From Bacillota bacterium (GTDB taxonomy: Bacteria; Bacillota; Clostridia; Acetivibrionales; JAFADI01): 64,000 nt of DNA. Both the position numbers and the translations under genes were made by a program. Location of the stretch: NCBI GenBank assembly GCA_023424965.1, contig JAFADI010000259.1:1-64000 (forward strand), given 5' to 3'. This document shows positions 18,243 to 26,703 of this stretch, one piece after another (within the stretch, counting starts at the first letter, position 1; each line of letters begins with the position of its first letter). The notes below the pieces were generated by a model. The model had not been told where the DNA came from, made no database searches, and was given only the letters and a program-made list of their open reading frames with translations.

Positions 18243-19991
18243 CTATTCCTCGGGAATCTGGTGGTCGGCCTTGAGCCTCACCTCAATACGGGTTCCTTCC
18301 TTTTCCTTGCTGTCTATGTGAATGCCGTAGTTCTCCCCATATTCCAGCTGTATCCTTTCATTTACATTGTTGAGCCCATAGCCCCGGGGAGCTCCGGAAC
18401 CCTTCAAAAGCGCCTTGGAAATGTCAAAGCCCATCCCGTCGTCCACCACTTCGAGAACAATGTCTTCTCCAGCCTTGCACCCGTTGATGGTGATGTGCCC
18501 TTTTCCGCTTTTAAGGCCGATTCCGTGCTTGATGGCATTCTCCACAAGGGGCTGCAAAGTCAGCTTCAAAATGCTGCAGTACAGGATTTCCTCGTCGATA
18601 TTGATTTCCAGCTCAAACTTGTCCGGAAACCGGATTAACTCGATGGTCACAAAATTCTTGACCAGTTCGATTTCTTCCTGTACGGTGATGAATTTGTCCC
18701 CTTTGTGCAGGCTTATCCTGAAAAACCTGGCCAGGGCCAGAACCAGCTTTTCGATTTCCGGCTGCTTTTTAAGCTTGGCTATCCAGCCGATGGCGTCCAG
18801 GGTATTATAGAGAAAGTGCGGATTGATCTGGGCCTGCAGGGCAACGAGCTCCAGCTTCCGCTGCTTCTCCTTCTCTTCGTTGTTCTTCCTGATCAGGTCG
18901 CTGATCCTGGTGATCATTTCATTGTAGGACTTTTCCAGCTCCCAGATTTCATCCCCTGTTTTATTGTAAAGGGACAGGTTGATCACATTGTCCTTGCCGA
19001 AGCTTTTCAGCTTGTTCTTCAAGCGCCGCAAAGGCCCCGCGATCTGCGAAGAAATCTTGACGGAGATGATAATGGCCACAAGGCTCATGATAACTTCGAT
19101 GATGATAACGTACCGGTTGATCCTTTGCATGATTTCAAACAATTTTTCTTCCGAGATGACACTTACGATCATCCAGTTGCAGCCCAGCCTTTTCAACTGT
19201 TCGTCAAACCTGCTGACGGCGATGATGGAATTCTTGTTTTCAATCTTCCGGGAAAAGTGGTCAAAGGATTTGGAGGTGTTGAAGGTATTTGAATCAAAAA
19301 TGGTACTTCCCACCTTGTTTTTATCGGGATGGGAAATGACATAATCATTGTTGGAGATCAGGAAGGAATATCCCAAATCCGGCGTTATTTTTTTGTAAAT
19401 ATCCATCAGAGCGGCTTCCTGGATGTACAGAACCAGGTATCCCAGATTTTGCCCGGTGTTGAAGTTGCGGTACTTTTTCCCCATGAGGATATAGGCGTTG
19501 TTGTTCCTGTCTTTTTTTACGGGACCCCATACAATATTTCTTTTTGACTGCTCGATTTCCATAATGAAGGTTTTGTCCGGCTTCTGGATGAGCTCATTTT
19601 CCGGCGCGTAGCTGAACATCTGCTCGTCTCCGGTTATGATGACCACATCTCCCACCACCTGCCGGTTTACCACCAGGTTGTCGAGGATTTTTCCAAACTC
19701 CCTCTCCCTCTCCGGTATGGAAACGGACTCATCCTGCAATATGCCGTAAATGTTATCGCTGGTCAGCAGCCTTACGGACAGGATATTGACTTCATCCAGC
19801 AGCAGTTCGATGCCTTTCCCCATTTCCTGCTGGGTTATCTCAAGGTTGCCATAGAGGTATTTCTCAATGAGAGACTGGGACAGAACCTTGGAGATGAATA
19901 AAAGAGCGCTCGAAAGTATGATTATACCCAGTATCAGGCTAACCATTATTTTATCTCTTATGCTGCTGTTGCGCAATAGGTTGATGTTCAT
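18243..19991 (-). CDS. YesM-type sensor histidine kinase (HK2)
   Basis: About 582 residues from the ATG at 19989-19991, which has an AGGGGG site. An in-frame GTG eight codons upstream has no such site. It has two membrane helices around an extracellular Cache-like region (about 35-280), a HAMP segment, the box QINPHFLYNTLDAIGW and the ATPase domain with LVENAIKHGI, DDGMGFD and GYGLNNV. It lies 13 bp after RR2 and 15 bp before HK1. RR2 is its most likely partner. Confidence 0.93.
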   Translation of the reverse strand: MNINLLRNSSIRDKIMVSLILGIIILSSALLFISKVLSQSLIEKYLYGNLEITQQEMGKGIELLLDEVNILSVRLLTSDNIYGILQDESVSIPEREREFGKILDNLVVNRQVVGDVVIITGDEQMFSYAPENELIQKPDKTFIMEIEQSKRNIVWGPVKKDRNNNAYILMGKKYRNFNTGQNLGYLVLYIQEAALMDIYKKITPDLGYSFLISNNDYVISHPDKNKVGSTIFDSNTFNTSKSFDHFSRKIENKNSIIAVSRFDEQLKRLGCNWMIVSVISEEKLFEIMQRINRYVIIIEVIMSLVAIIISVKISSQIAGPLRRLKNKLKSFGKDNVINLSLYNKTGDEIWELEKSYNEMITRISDLIRKNNEEKEKQRKLELVALQAQINPHFLYNTLDAIGWIAKLKKQPEIEKLVLALARFFRISLHKGDKFITVQEEIELVKNFVTIELIRFPDKFELEINIDEEILYCSILKLTLQPLVENAIKHGIGLKSGKGHITINGCKAGEDIVLEVVDDGMGFDISKALLKGSGAPRGYGLNNVNERIQLEYGENYGIHIDSKEKEGTRIEVRLKADHQIPEE

Positions 19992-20004
19992 AAAGGCTGC
20001 CCCC

Positions 20005-21270
20005 TTAAGCTTCACTGCGGATATAGTCGCTGGGGGTCATGCCTGTCACCTTCTTGAATATCTGGCTGAAATACTTTACATCTCCATAGCCTACGCATTC
20101 CGATACTTCATAAATCCTGTACCTGGAATTCTTCAACAGCTCCTTTGCAATCTGGATCCGGTAATCCGTCAGGCATTCGTTAAAGGTCTTTCCCACCTCG
20201 TCCCGGAACAGGTGCATGAGATAGGACGCGCTTATGAACAGTTCTTTGGCGGCCATCTCCACGGTAATGTCTTTTGAATAATTTTCCTTGATGTATTTAA
20301 TGGCTTCCCTGATCTCCCTGCGGTAGCCGGAGGACTCGATATCCCTGACATACACGATGCTGCTGCTGCCGGGGAGTATTTTGTGCCGGGCTGCGAGATG
20401 GGCTTCTTTATAGGCGCTGTGGGTGCATTCAATCTCAGGGCAGACGTCACTGATTCCGATGGATACCGTCCGGCCTGTGACGCTTTCAATCCTCTCCGCC
20501 AGCTCCCGGCTGCGCCTCTTGACCATTTCAAGGACGCCCTCGCCGGTCTTTATCCGGTGGAGGAGCACAATCCATTCGTCTTCGGGCTTCTCCACCACCG
20601 TCCCCATAAAGTCGGAATTCAGCAGCAGCAGTCCTGCAATATGCCTGGTGATATTCTCCCTGACCTCGGCAAGCTCCCCGGCGGGAAAATTCCTCTGGAT
20701 GAGCTGGTAGTCGTCCACTTTTATGACTACCACAAAGTTGTTGGTGGTTTCGATGGGAATGTCCAGAAACTCTATTTTCTCCAGAATGTCTTTCTTTTCC
20801 TTGATATTGCCCAGGGCCAGGTCCAGGAGGAACTGTTTTTTTATGGAGGACAGCTCATTCTTAAGCCTGCTGTAATAGTGCCGGGTGCTCCTCTCTTCCT
20901 TGATCCTGCCCACGGCTTTCTGCACCGTTTCTATCAGCTGCTCGTTGTCGATGGGTTTTAAAAGATAGGCAAAGGCTCCGTTATGGAGCGCTTTTCTCAC
21001 ATAATCGAATTCTTCAAAGCCGCTCAGAATGATAAATACCGAATCCAGCCCCTGCTTCCGGACATTGTCGATAAACTCCAGGCCGTCCATCACCGGCATG
21101 CGTACGTCGGTAAGAATAATGTCCGGCCGGGTTTGGAGCGCAAGCTCAAGGCCCTGCTCCCCGTCGCTGGCCTCACCGACAACTTCTATTCCGTATTCCG
21201 ACCACTGGATCGTCTCCTTTACTCCCATTCTCACAAGGTATTCATCATCGACGAGAAGCATGGAAATCAT
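20005..21270 (-). CDS. YesN-type response regulator with AraC DNA-binding domain (RR2)
   Basis: About 421 residues from the ATG at 21268-21270. A GGAG lies six bases before it, whereas the ATG four codons upstream overlaps that site. The receiver has D8/D9 and phospho-acceptor D55 in LTDVRMP. The middle linker is shorter than in RR1. The C-terminal AraC domain (about 320-421) includes VSECVGYGDVKYFSQIFKKV. It is the first gene of the RR-HK-HK-RR operon and lies directly downstream of the GH30-GH88-DUF2264 genes, so these enzymes are candidate targets. Confidence 0.93.
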   Translation of the reverse strand: MISMLLVDDEYLVRMGVKETIQWSEYGIEVVGEASDGEQGLELALQTRPDIILTDVRMPVMDGLEFIDNVRKQGLDSVFIILSGFEEFDYVRKALHNGAFAYLLKPIDNEQLIETVQKAVGRIKEERSTRHYYSRLKNELSSIKKQFLLDLALGNIKEKKDILEKIEFLDIPIETTNNFVVVIKVDDYQLIQRNFPAGELAEVRENITRHIAGLLLLNSDFMGTVVEKPEDEWIVLLHRIKTGEGVLEMVKRRSRELAERIESVTGRTVSIGISDVCPEIECTHSAYKEAHLAARHKILPGSSSIVYVRDIESSGYRREIREAIKYIKENYSKDITVEMAAKELFISASYLMHLFRDEVGKTFNECLTDYRIQIAKELLKNSRYRIYEVSECVGYGDVKYFSQIFKKVTGMTPSDYIRSEA

Positions 21271-21332
21271 GTTTGTCTCCATTTCCGGGGCGGGATATGC
21301 GGATTACCCCCGCCATTTATGATCATACAAAT

Positions 21333-21341
21333 ATTATAGCA
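21333..21341 (-). promoter_or_regulatory. Extended -10 promoter of the double two-component operon
   Basis: The minus strand reads TGCTATAAT (TATAAT at 21333-21338), about 60 bases before the RR2 start codon, with no clear -35. It suggests that the four regulator genes can be transcribed independently of the upstream enzyme genes. Confidence 0.5.
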
Positions 21342-21411
21342 GATTTTACCTTTTGCCTGCCATAGCAACTTGTTTTTATTGTATGCCGTTTCCCCGGTGA
21401 AGGAAAGGGAC

Positions 21412-23292
21412 CTATTCTGTTAAATCGTTTGTAAAACTGCTGTCCTCTATCAATAAGCTTTTCCCTGTGTGGGGTTCTTTGATGCTGATAACCCTGCCGT
21501 CCAGCGCTACAACCGGCGGATGCTCCCACTCTCCCGCACAGCTGCCCTTACCGGTCCCCAGTACGGCACAGATGCTCAGGCTGCTGCCCTTCTCCAGACC
21601 GCCCTGCAAGGTGGGTATCCAGGTCCTGGAGTGAATAAGGTTGGTGTTGGGCTCCGCCCGGATGATCTCAGGCCCCCGCCCTCCTTTGATATCCATAATC
21701 CCGCTGACACCCCAGGGATACCTCAACACGGCACCGTTGCCCGCAGACAGAGCCCCACCGTCTCCGGGGAGGCACAAATCCTTCTCCCGTGCGATGGCAA
21801 AGCCGCCCTCTGCAGTATGGAGTTTCCTCCCCGTCTTTATATGGTGCATCCGCACATGCCACAGGCCTGCGGGTACAACCCAGGTTCTCACCTCTACATC
21901 CTCCCAGGGCCTCCACAACGAGTATACATAATTATTTTCAACCCTGTGCTCTTCGCATTTCCGTCTGACCCTGTACAGGTTGTCACCCTCGCTCAAAGCA
22001 AGCATGGAGTCATAGGCCCCCTGCTCCAGCCCGAAATCCCCCCGGGGAACACTGAAACCGAAGATGTTGGAGTATACGAACTTCTCATATTTGGCGGCGC
22101 AGTGAACGGGCTCAAAGCCCGCATACTGCCCTGCCGTATAGGAAAGGACGTGGCTGCCTTCCTCCTGCCTGCACACCAGCATGTAAGGATGGGACTGTAC
22201 CGCTTTGTCCTCCAACTTCGGCAGCTCCTCTTCCTCTGCGGTCCAGAAGGGGTGCTCCTCTCCCAGGGCGAGGGGAAGAAAGGTTTTCATGGCCCAGTAG
22301 GGAGATCCCGGCGCATTGTACCCTTCCGCCATATTGAGGTTGGGATAGGCATAACCGATGGTCAGTATTCCCTCGCTGGAAAAAACCGGCTGCCGGAACC
22401 ACCAGCGCAGGTTTCTGCTGACAATACCCTTGATCACTCCCCAGGGCAGGGCTTCCACCCCCGCAAAGGCCAGTGCTCCCCAGAAGCCGGACTGTGCGAA
22501 TCTGTAAGTGAGGCTTCTTCCGAAAGGTATGGCGGAGCCATCGGAGGCAAACCAATGGATAAAGTCCCGCGAAAAAAGTTCCGCTCTCTCCCTGTAGGTT
22601 TTTGCCCTTTGTCCGTCTTCATTTCCGGCCAATACGGCATAAACAAGCCCGTAGTAATGCATGGCAAAGGGGCCATAGTAGTCCCTCTGCCGTGAAATCC
22701 CGTCCTGATACCAACCGCCGGAAATATAAAACTCATCCAGCCTGTTCAGGTCCTTCGTCATCCTTTCCCCGTCATAGTCCACCCCGGCTTTTTTCAGGCC
22801 AAGGTTCACCAGCACCCTGAAGAAAAGCCAGTTGCTGTCCACCACCACATGATGGTTGATCTGGTCCAGCCATGCGGCAAAGTTTTGTTTCTCCCTGTCC
22901 GTCAAGGGCTGCCATACCTTATGGGGCACCAGGCACAGGGCCAGACCCAGCACCGCCATTTCTACCATGAGCTGGTCCTTGTCCCCGACCTTCCCCCAGT
23001 ACTCCTTGTGGCCGGGGTCTGTGCCGTTTCTTATACCCTCCAGGTATATGTCCCAGAGCTCGCAATCTCCCCCTCCTGCCGCAAGGGGCACCAGGCCCCA
23101 CAGGGGCCTTGCAAAGGCCTCCATTTGCGCCGTAGTCCCAATGCAGTGGGTGCCCGTATCCCCGATGTGGAGCCTCGCACATCCATCGCTGTAATATTTT
23201 TTGAGGGGAAGGCAAAGCTGCCTTACCGCTTCCTGAAAGTCCTCCCGGGTTTTCAACGGATTACTGCATACAGGTAAATCAAAACCGCCCAT
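21412..23292 (-). CDS. DUF2264 protein, possible GH154-like beta-glucuronidase
   Basis: A 626-residue protein with no signal peptide, so probably cytoplasmic. The N-terminal half is rich in paired helices, as in (alpha/alpha)n barrels, with the DUF2264 landmarks FARPLWGLVPL, HKEYWGKVGDKDQLMVEMA and GWYQDGISRQRDYYGPFAMH. A beta-rich C-terminal half follows. From memory, some DUF2264 proteins are placed in CAZy family GH154 (exo-beta-glucuronidases). I cannot confirm membership here. It is the last of three enzyme genes, 31 bp after GH88, which fits trimming of uronic acids from imported oligosaccharides. Confidence 0.8.
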   Translation of the reverse strand: MGGFDLPVCSNPLKTREDFQEAVRQLCLPLKKYYSDGCARLHIGDTGTHCIGTTAQMEAFARPLWGLVPLAAGGGDCELWDIYLEGIRNGTDPGHKEYWGKVGDKDQLMVEMAVLGLALCLVPHKVWQPLTDREKQNFAAWLDQINHHVVVDSNWLFFRVLVNLGLKKAGVDYDGERMTKDLNRLDEFYISGGWYQDGISRQRDYYGPFAMHYYGLVYAVLAGNEDGQRAKTYRERAELFSRDFIHWFASDGSAIPFGRSLTYRFAQSGFWGALAFAGVEALPWGVIKGIVSRNLRWWFRQPVFSSEGILTIGYAYPNLNMAEGYNAPGSPYWAMKTFLPLALGEEHPFWTAEEEELPKLEDKAVQSHPYMLVCRQEEGSHVLSYTAGQYAGFEPVHCAAKYEKFVYSNIFGFSVPRGDFGLEQGAYDSMLALSEGDNLYRVRRKCEEHRVENNYVYSLWRPWEDVEVRTWVVPAGLWHVRMHHIKTGRKLHTAEGGFAIAREKDLCLPGDGGALSAGNGAVLRYPWGVSGIMDIKGGRGPEIIRAEPNTNLIHSRTWIPTLQGGLEKGSSLSICAVLGTGKGSCAGEWEHPPVVALDGRVISIKEPHTGKSLLIEDSSFTNDLTE

Positions 23293-23323
23293 CCTTGAAT
23301 CACTCCTTCCATTTAAGTTGGTA

Positions 23324-24511
23324 CTACCAATACATCTTCCAATCCTTCACCAGCCTGACCAGTGCCTCAAAATAGTAGTAATCTCCCCAGATGTTGCATT
23401 CGTCCACGCCCTTCCCGTCAGGCTTTGAATACACGGCATGGAGCAGTATTCCATTGGACTCGGGGCACAGGACGGAGGTGTAGTCATCCGTTAAGGATTT
23501 TATGATATGCAGTGAGGCATTTTCATAGATTCTCTTATAGACGTCGGTCAAAGGCAGGCACCTGGATATCTCCAGCAGCCCGCAGGCCGCGATTGCCGCT
23601 GCCGAGCTGTCCCTCTTCTCTCTCCCTGCGGTAAATATCAGATCCCAATAGCACACATAGTCCTCCGGCAGCCTGTTGAGGAAATAGTTGGCCAGTTTTT
23701 TCGCCAGGTCCATAAAACCGGTATCCCGGGCATAGAGATAGCTGAGGGCAAAACCATAGATTCCCCAGGCCTGGCCCCTTGACCAGCAGGAGTCGTCGGA
23801 ATATCCCTGGGCCGTCCTGCCGAACCTGGATTCACCCGTCTCCACATCCATATAAAAGGTGTGGTAGCTGGAAGCATCTTCTCGGACAATGTGCCTTGCC
23901 GCCTGGGAGGCATGGCTGTATGCCGCCTGGCGGTACTTGCTATCTCCCGTTTCTGCGGCTGCCCAGTAAAGCAGCGGCAGGTTCATGCAGCAATCGATGA
24001 TCATTCTCCCTCTGTTTCCCGGATCTTTTAGATCGCCCCAGGCCTGGATGATTCCGGCCTTTGGGAAATACCGTTCCATCAGAAGGCCGGCCGCTTTCAG
24101 CGCCGTCTTTCTGGCCTCTTCATTTCCCGTCAGCTTGTACGCCGCCACGCAGGACAGGCTGTACAGGAACCCAAGGTCGTGGGTGTCGGTGCAAATCCTG
24201 TTTTCAACGCGCTTCTTATAACTTTTCAATTGAGTCTCTGCCGTATTCCTGTATTTTTTATCTCCCGTCACCTCATAGGCCAGCCACAGCATCCCCGTCC
24301 AGAAGGAGGAGGTCCAGTCGGTATTTTCCATTGCCGGATAAATGTTGTTCACACTGGCAGGCGCAGGATACTTGTTTTCGAACTCACCAAGGTTTCCATC
24401 AATCTTCTTCAGAATAAACTCGATTGCATTTTCACAGAATCTTTTCGTGACCTGCGGTGCTCCCGCATAGTTTTGGGGAACTTTTATTCCCTCGTCCCTT
24501 ATGTGCTTCAT
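23324..24511 (-). CDS. GH88 unsaturated glucuronyl hydrolase
   Basis: About 395 residues from the ATG at 24509-24511, chosen because GGGGGAG lies eight bases upstream. An earlier in-frame ATG lacks a site. The fold is an (alpha/alpha)6 barrel. The conserved HDLGF has Asp112 and IIDCCMNLP has Asp173. Their spacing of 61 residues equals that of the catalytic pair D88/D149 of the Bacillus unsaturated glucuronyl hydrolase. The enzyme hydrates and releases 4,5-unsaturated uronic acids left by polysaccharide lyases. No signal peptide is present, so it acts on imported oligosaccharides. It is the middle gene between GH30 and DUF2264. Confidence 0.9.
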   Translation of the reverse strand: MKHIRDEGIKVPQNYAGAPQVTKRFCENAIEFILKKIDGNLGEFENKYPAPASVNNIYPAMENTDWTSSFWTGMLWLAYEVTGDKKYRNTAETQLKSYKKRVENRICTDTHDLGFLYSLSCVAAYKLTGNEEARKTALKAAGLLMERYFPKAGIIQAWGDLKDPGNRGRMIIDCCMNLPLLYWAAAETGDSKYRQAAYSHASQAARHIVREDASSYHTFYMDVETGESRFGRTAQGYSDDSCWSRGQAWGIYGFALSYLYARDTGFMDLAKKLANYFLNRLPEDYVCYWDLIFTAGREKRDSSAAAIAACGLLEISRCLPLTDVYKRIYENASLHIIKSLTDDYTSVLCPESNGILLHAVYSKPDGKGVDECNIWGDYYYFEALVRLVKDWKMYW

Positions 24512-24595
24512 CCTCATCTCTCCCCCATGAATTTCCCTTACATCAAAACCCATCGCTTTTGTCCGGGCTTGCTCTGCAAATGGCCCATAAACAAA

Positions 24596-24629
24596 GGTTT
24601 GCGGCTGGAGTCATCTCCTGCCGCAAACC
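24596..24629 (-). promoter_or_regulatory. Intergenic stem-loop between GH30 and GH88 genes
   Basis: A stem of 14 pairs with one mismatch (arms 24596-24610 and 24615-24629) and a four-base loop, G/C-rich, followed on the minus strand by TTTGTTTA. It can act as a leaky terminator that lowers expression of the cytoplasmic enzymes relative to the secreted GH30. Confidence 0.6.
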
Positions 24630-24670
24630 CCTTTAAACATATTTATACGGTTTATCAAGTTTTTAAAACG

Positions 24671-26566
24671 CTAGTTGAGGATATCCACCCTGTCCGCCAC
24701 ATTGGTATAGCCCGTTGAACTGCCGTTCTTCGTTCCCGTGGTCCTCACCTTCAAAGTGTGCTGTCCCAAGGCCAGCCCCGGGCTGGTGTAGACAAGGGCC
24801 TGGTCCTGCCGGCTGGAGGCGTATAAATCCACATTGGTCTCCGCACCTCCGTCGATGGACACCGCCACAATGCCATGTCCTGGGGCTTTTGCAGCATACA
24901 CCTTCACCTGGCTGCCATTGAAGCGGACCTGGTAATATCCGTTGGTGGTGCTGCTCCAATGATTGTCGCTGTTGTATGCACCGCTCTGTGAGCCGTAGCT
25001 CCAGGTGCCCGAGTATTCAAACTGGTTGTTTGACGTACTGGTGGTATTGTCGTTCACTGCCGTCGTTGTTCCACCGCTGTAGGTAATGCCTGAAATCACA
25101 TAGGTGGTGATGGAGTTGGCATTTGCAGTGGCGGACAATACTTTGTTGGATATATTGATATTGGAAAGGGTTGCAAAGTTCTCGGAGGCGGAAGTCCTGT
25201 AGGCAGCCGCAGTGGCTCCCACCGCACTGAAGCCCGACAGGTTGTAGTCATAGGCCACATTGCCGGAGGTGGCGTTTCTCACCACGATGACCAGCTTGCC
25301 GTCGGTCTGGCTCATGAAGGCAATGGCGTTGGCATTGTCCACGTCGATCTGTTTGTAGCCCGGTCTGATGAATTTTGTGAACTGCTTGTAGCCGTAATAT
25401 TTTTTCGTCATGTAGTAGTTCTGTCCGCCGTTGTAGTCCGCATGGATCAATCCCCAGTTTTTATTGAGGCTGATCTGGGCCTGTTCACTCTCTACGGCCT
25501 GCCACAGCACCCATCCGTGGGGCTTCAAATCCTTCATGTCCAGGATGACCCTGTTGGCCAGGTCCAGGGCGGGAACAACATCATTGTGGTTGTGGGTCCA
25601 TACGTCAAAGGGATTTGCCGCACCGCTGCCGTCGATCTCAGAGGCCCAGAGCCTTTTCCCGCCGCTCGAAGCCAGGTTGTAGACCGCCGGACGGCTTGAA
25701 CCTCCGCTGTAGCCGTGGGTATTGATCTGGGCGATATAGCCCTTGACGGCACTGCTGTAGGAATTGTATGAGTTTACCGTCTGGTCATAGGAATACCCGT
25801 CGGGTGCGGATATTTTTGTGCCTGTCAGCCCTTTTGCGTTGAGCTTGCTTTGCACCTCCGTCAGGATGGAAGCCTGGGCTGAATTCGAGACATGACAGCC
25901 CTCCTGGCCGCCATTGGCACCCCAAGAGCCCAGCGGCTCATTGAGCGGCTCCAGGGTACGGAAGGTGACTCCCCAGGAATCCTTGAAGTGCTTGACCACT
26001 TCCGTGAGATAATCGGCAAAAGCAGCGTAATAAGTGCTCTTCAGGTTGTCGGAGGAACCGGTGGCAGCGCCTGAGGCACAGCCGCTGTTGGTCATCCAGT
26101 AGGGAGGCGAGTTGGAAAAGGCCTCGGCAATAAACTCCCCGGATGCGATCCTTGCTTTGGCGGCAGACAGCATCCACCGCTGGTTGGCATCCTGGGTCCA
26201 GTCATAAGCCCCGGCTTCCGTGGGCTTGTAGCCCGGCATTTCCTTTCCGGCTCCCATGTGCTCATGGCCGGGATTCTCCCCTCCGCCGATGTTATACCTG
26301 ACAATATTCAGGCCCAGACCTGCCGAGGGACTGAATATCAAATCGGCGACGGCATTCCTGTTGGTGTCGGAATACCCGCCGATAACGTTCCCCCACCAGC
26401 ACAGCGAAGTTCCCCAGCCTTCCGTGGTCTGATACTGCAGTCCCGGATTGACTGTCACCGTTGTGGCGGCCGATACGGTTCCGCCCGCAAGAATGGAGGT
26501 GGCAACCATTGCAAAAACGACACACAGGCAAGCAATTTTCTTTCTATAATGTACACGTGATACCAT
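24671..26566 (-). CDS. Secreted GH30 glycoside hydrolase, probable endo-beta-1,6-galactanase, with C-terminal beta-sandwich module
   Basis: 631 residues. The signal peptide ends near residue 34 (VSA-ATT). The catalytic barrel follows, starting with TTEGWGTSLCWWGNVIGG. The acid/base is Glu210 in LEPLNEP and the nucleophile Glu310 in LWASEIDGSG. The segments SNSPPYWMTNSG and INTHGYSG fit GH30 enzymes annotated as endo-beta-1,6-galactanase rather than glucuronoxylanase. Residues about 395-495 form the side beta domain, and about 505-631 a Ser/Thr-linked beta-sandwich resembling carbohydrate-binding modules. It is secreted to cut beta-1,6-galactan chains of arabinogalactan. It heads the enzyme operon, with a GGGGGAAGG site. 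Confidence 0.88.
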   Translation of the reverse strand: MVSRVHYRKKIACLCVVFAMVATSILAGGTVSAATTVTVNPGLQYQTTEGWGTSLCWWGNVIGGYSDTNRNAVADLIFSPSAGLGLNIVRYNIGGGENPGHEHMGAGKEMPGYKPTEAGAYDWTQDANQRWMLSAAKARIASGEFIAEAFSNSPPYWMTNSGCASGAATGSSDNLKSTYYAAFADYLTEVVKHFKDSWGVTFRTLEPLNEPLGSWGANGGQEGCHVSNSAQASILTEVQSKLNAKGLTGTKISAPDGYSYDQTVNSYNSYSSAVKGYIAQINTHGYSGGSSRPAVYNLASSGGKRLWASEIDGSGAANPFDVWTHNHNDVVPALDLANRVILDMKDLKPHGWVLWQAVESEQAQISLNKNWGLIHADYNGGQNYYMTKKYYGYKQFTKFIRPGYKQIDVDNANAIAFMSQTDGKLVIVVRNATSGNVAYDYNLSGFSAVGATAAAYRTSASENFATLSNINISNKVLSATANANSITTYVISGITYSGGTTTAVNDNTTSTSNNQFEYSGTWSYGSQSGAYNSDNHWSSTTNGYYQVRFNGSQVKVYAAKAPGHGIVAVSIDGGAETNVDLYASSRQDQALVYTSPGLALGQHTLKVRTTGTKNGSSTGYTNVADRVDILN

Positions 26567-26703
26567 TTTACCTTCCCCCTTTTTGTTTTTTATTTATTGC
26601 TCCCTAAAGTAAAATCTATAATAAAAACAAGGGGATTGAAATGAACAATAATGACTTGCGTGTTACTTTTCATTACAAATTAAAAGAGATTGTCCGAAAG
26701 GTC

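Noticed and set aside
21469..22695. Long plus-strand open frame of 408 codons opposite the DUF2264 gene
   Set aside because: It lies wholly within the DUF2264 coding region and lacks family features or a supported start.
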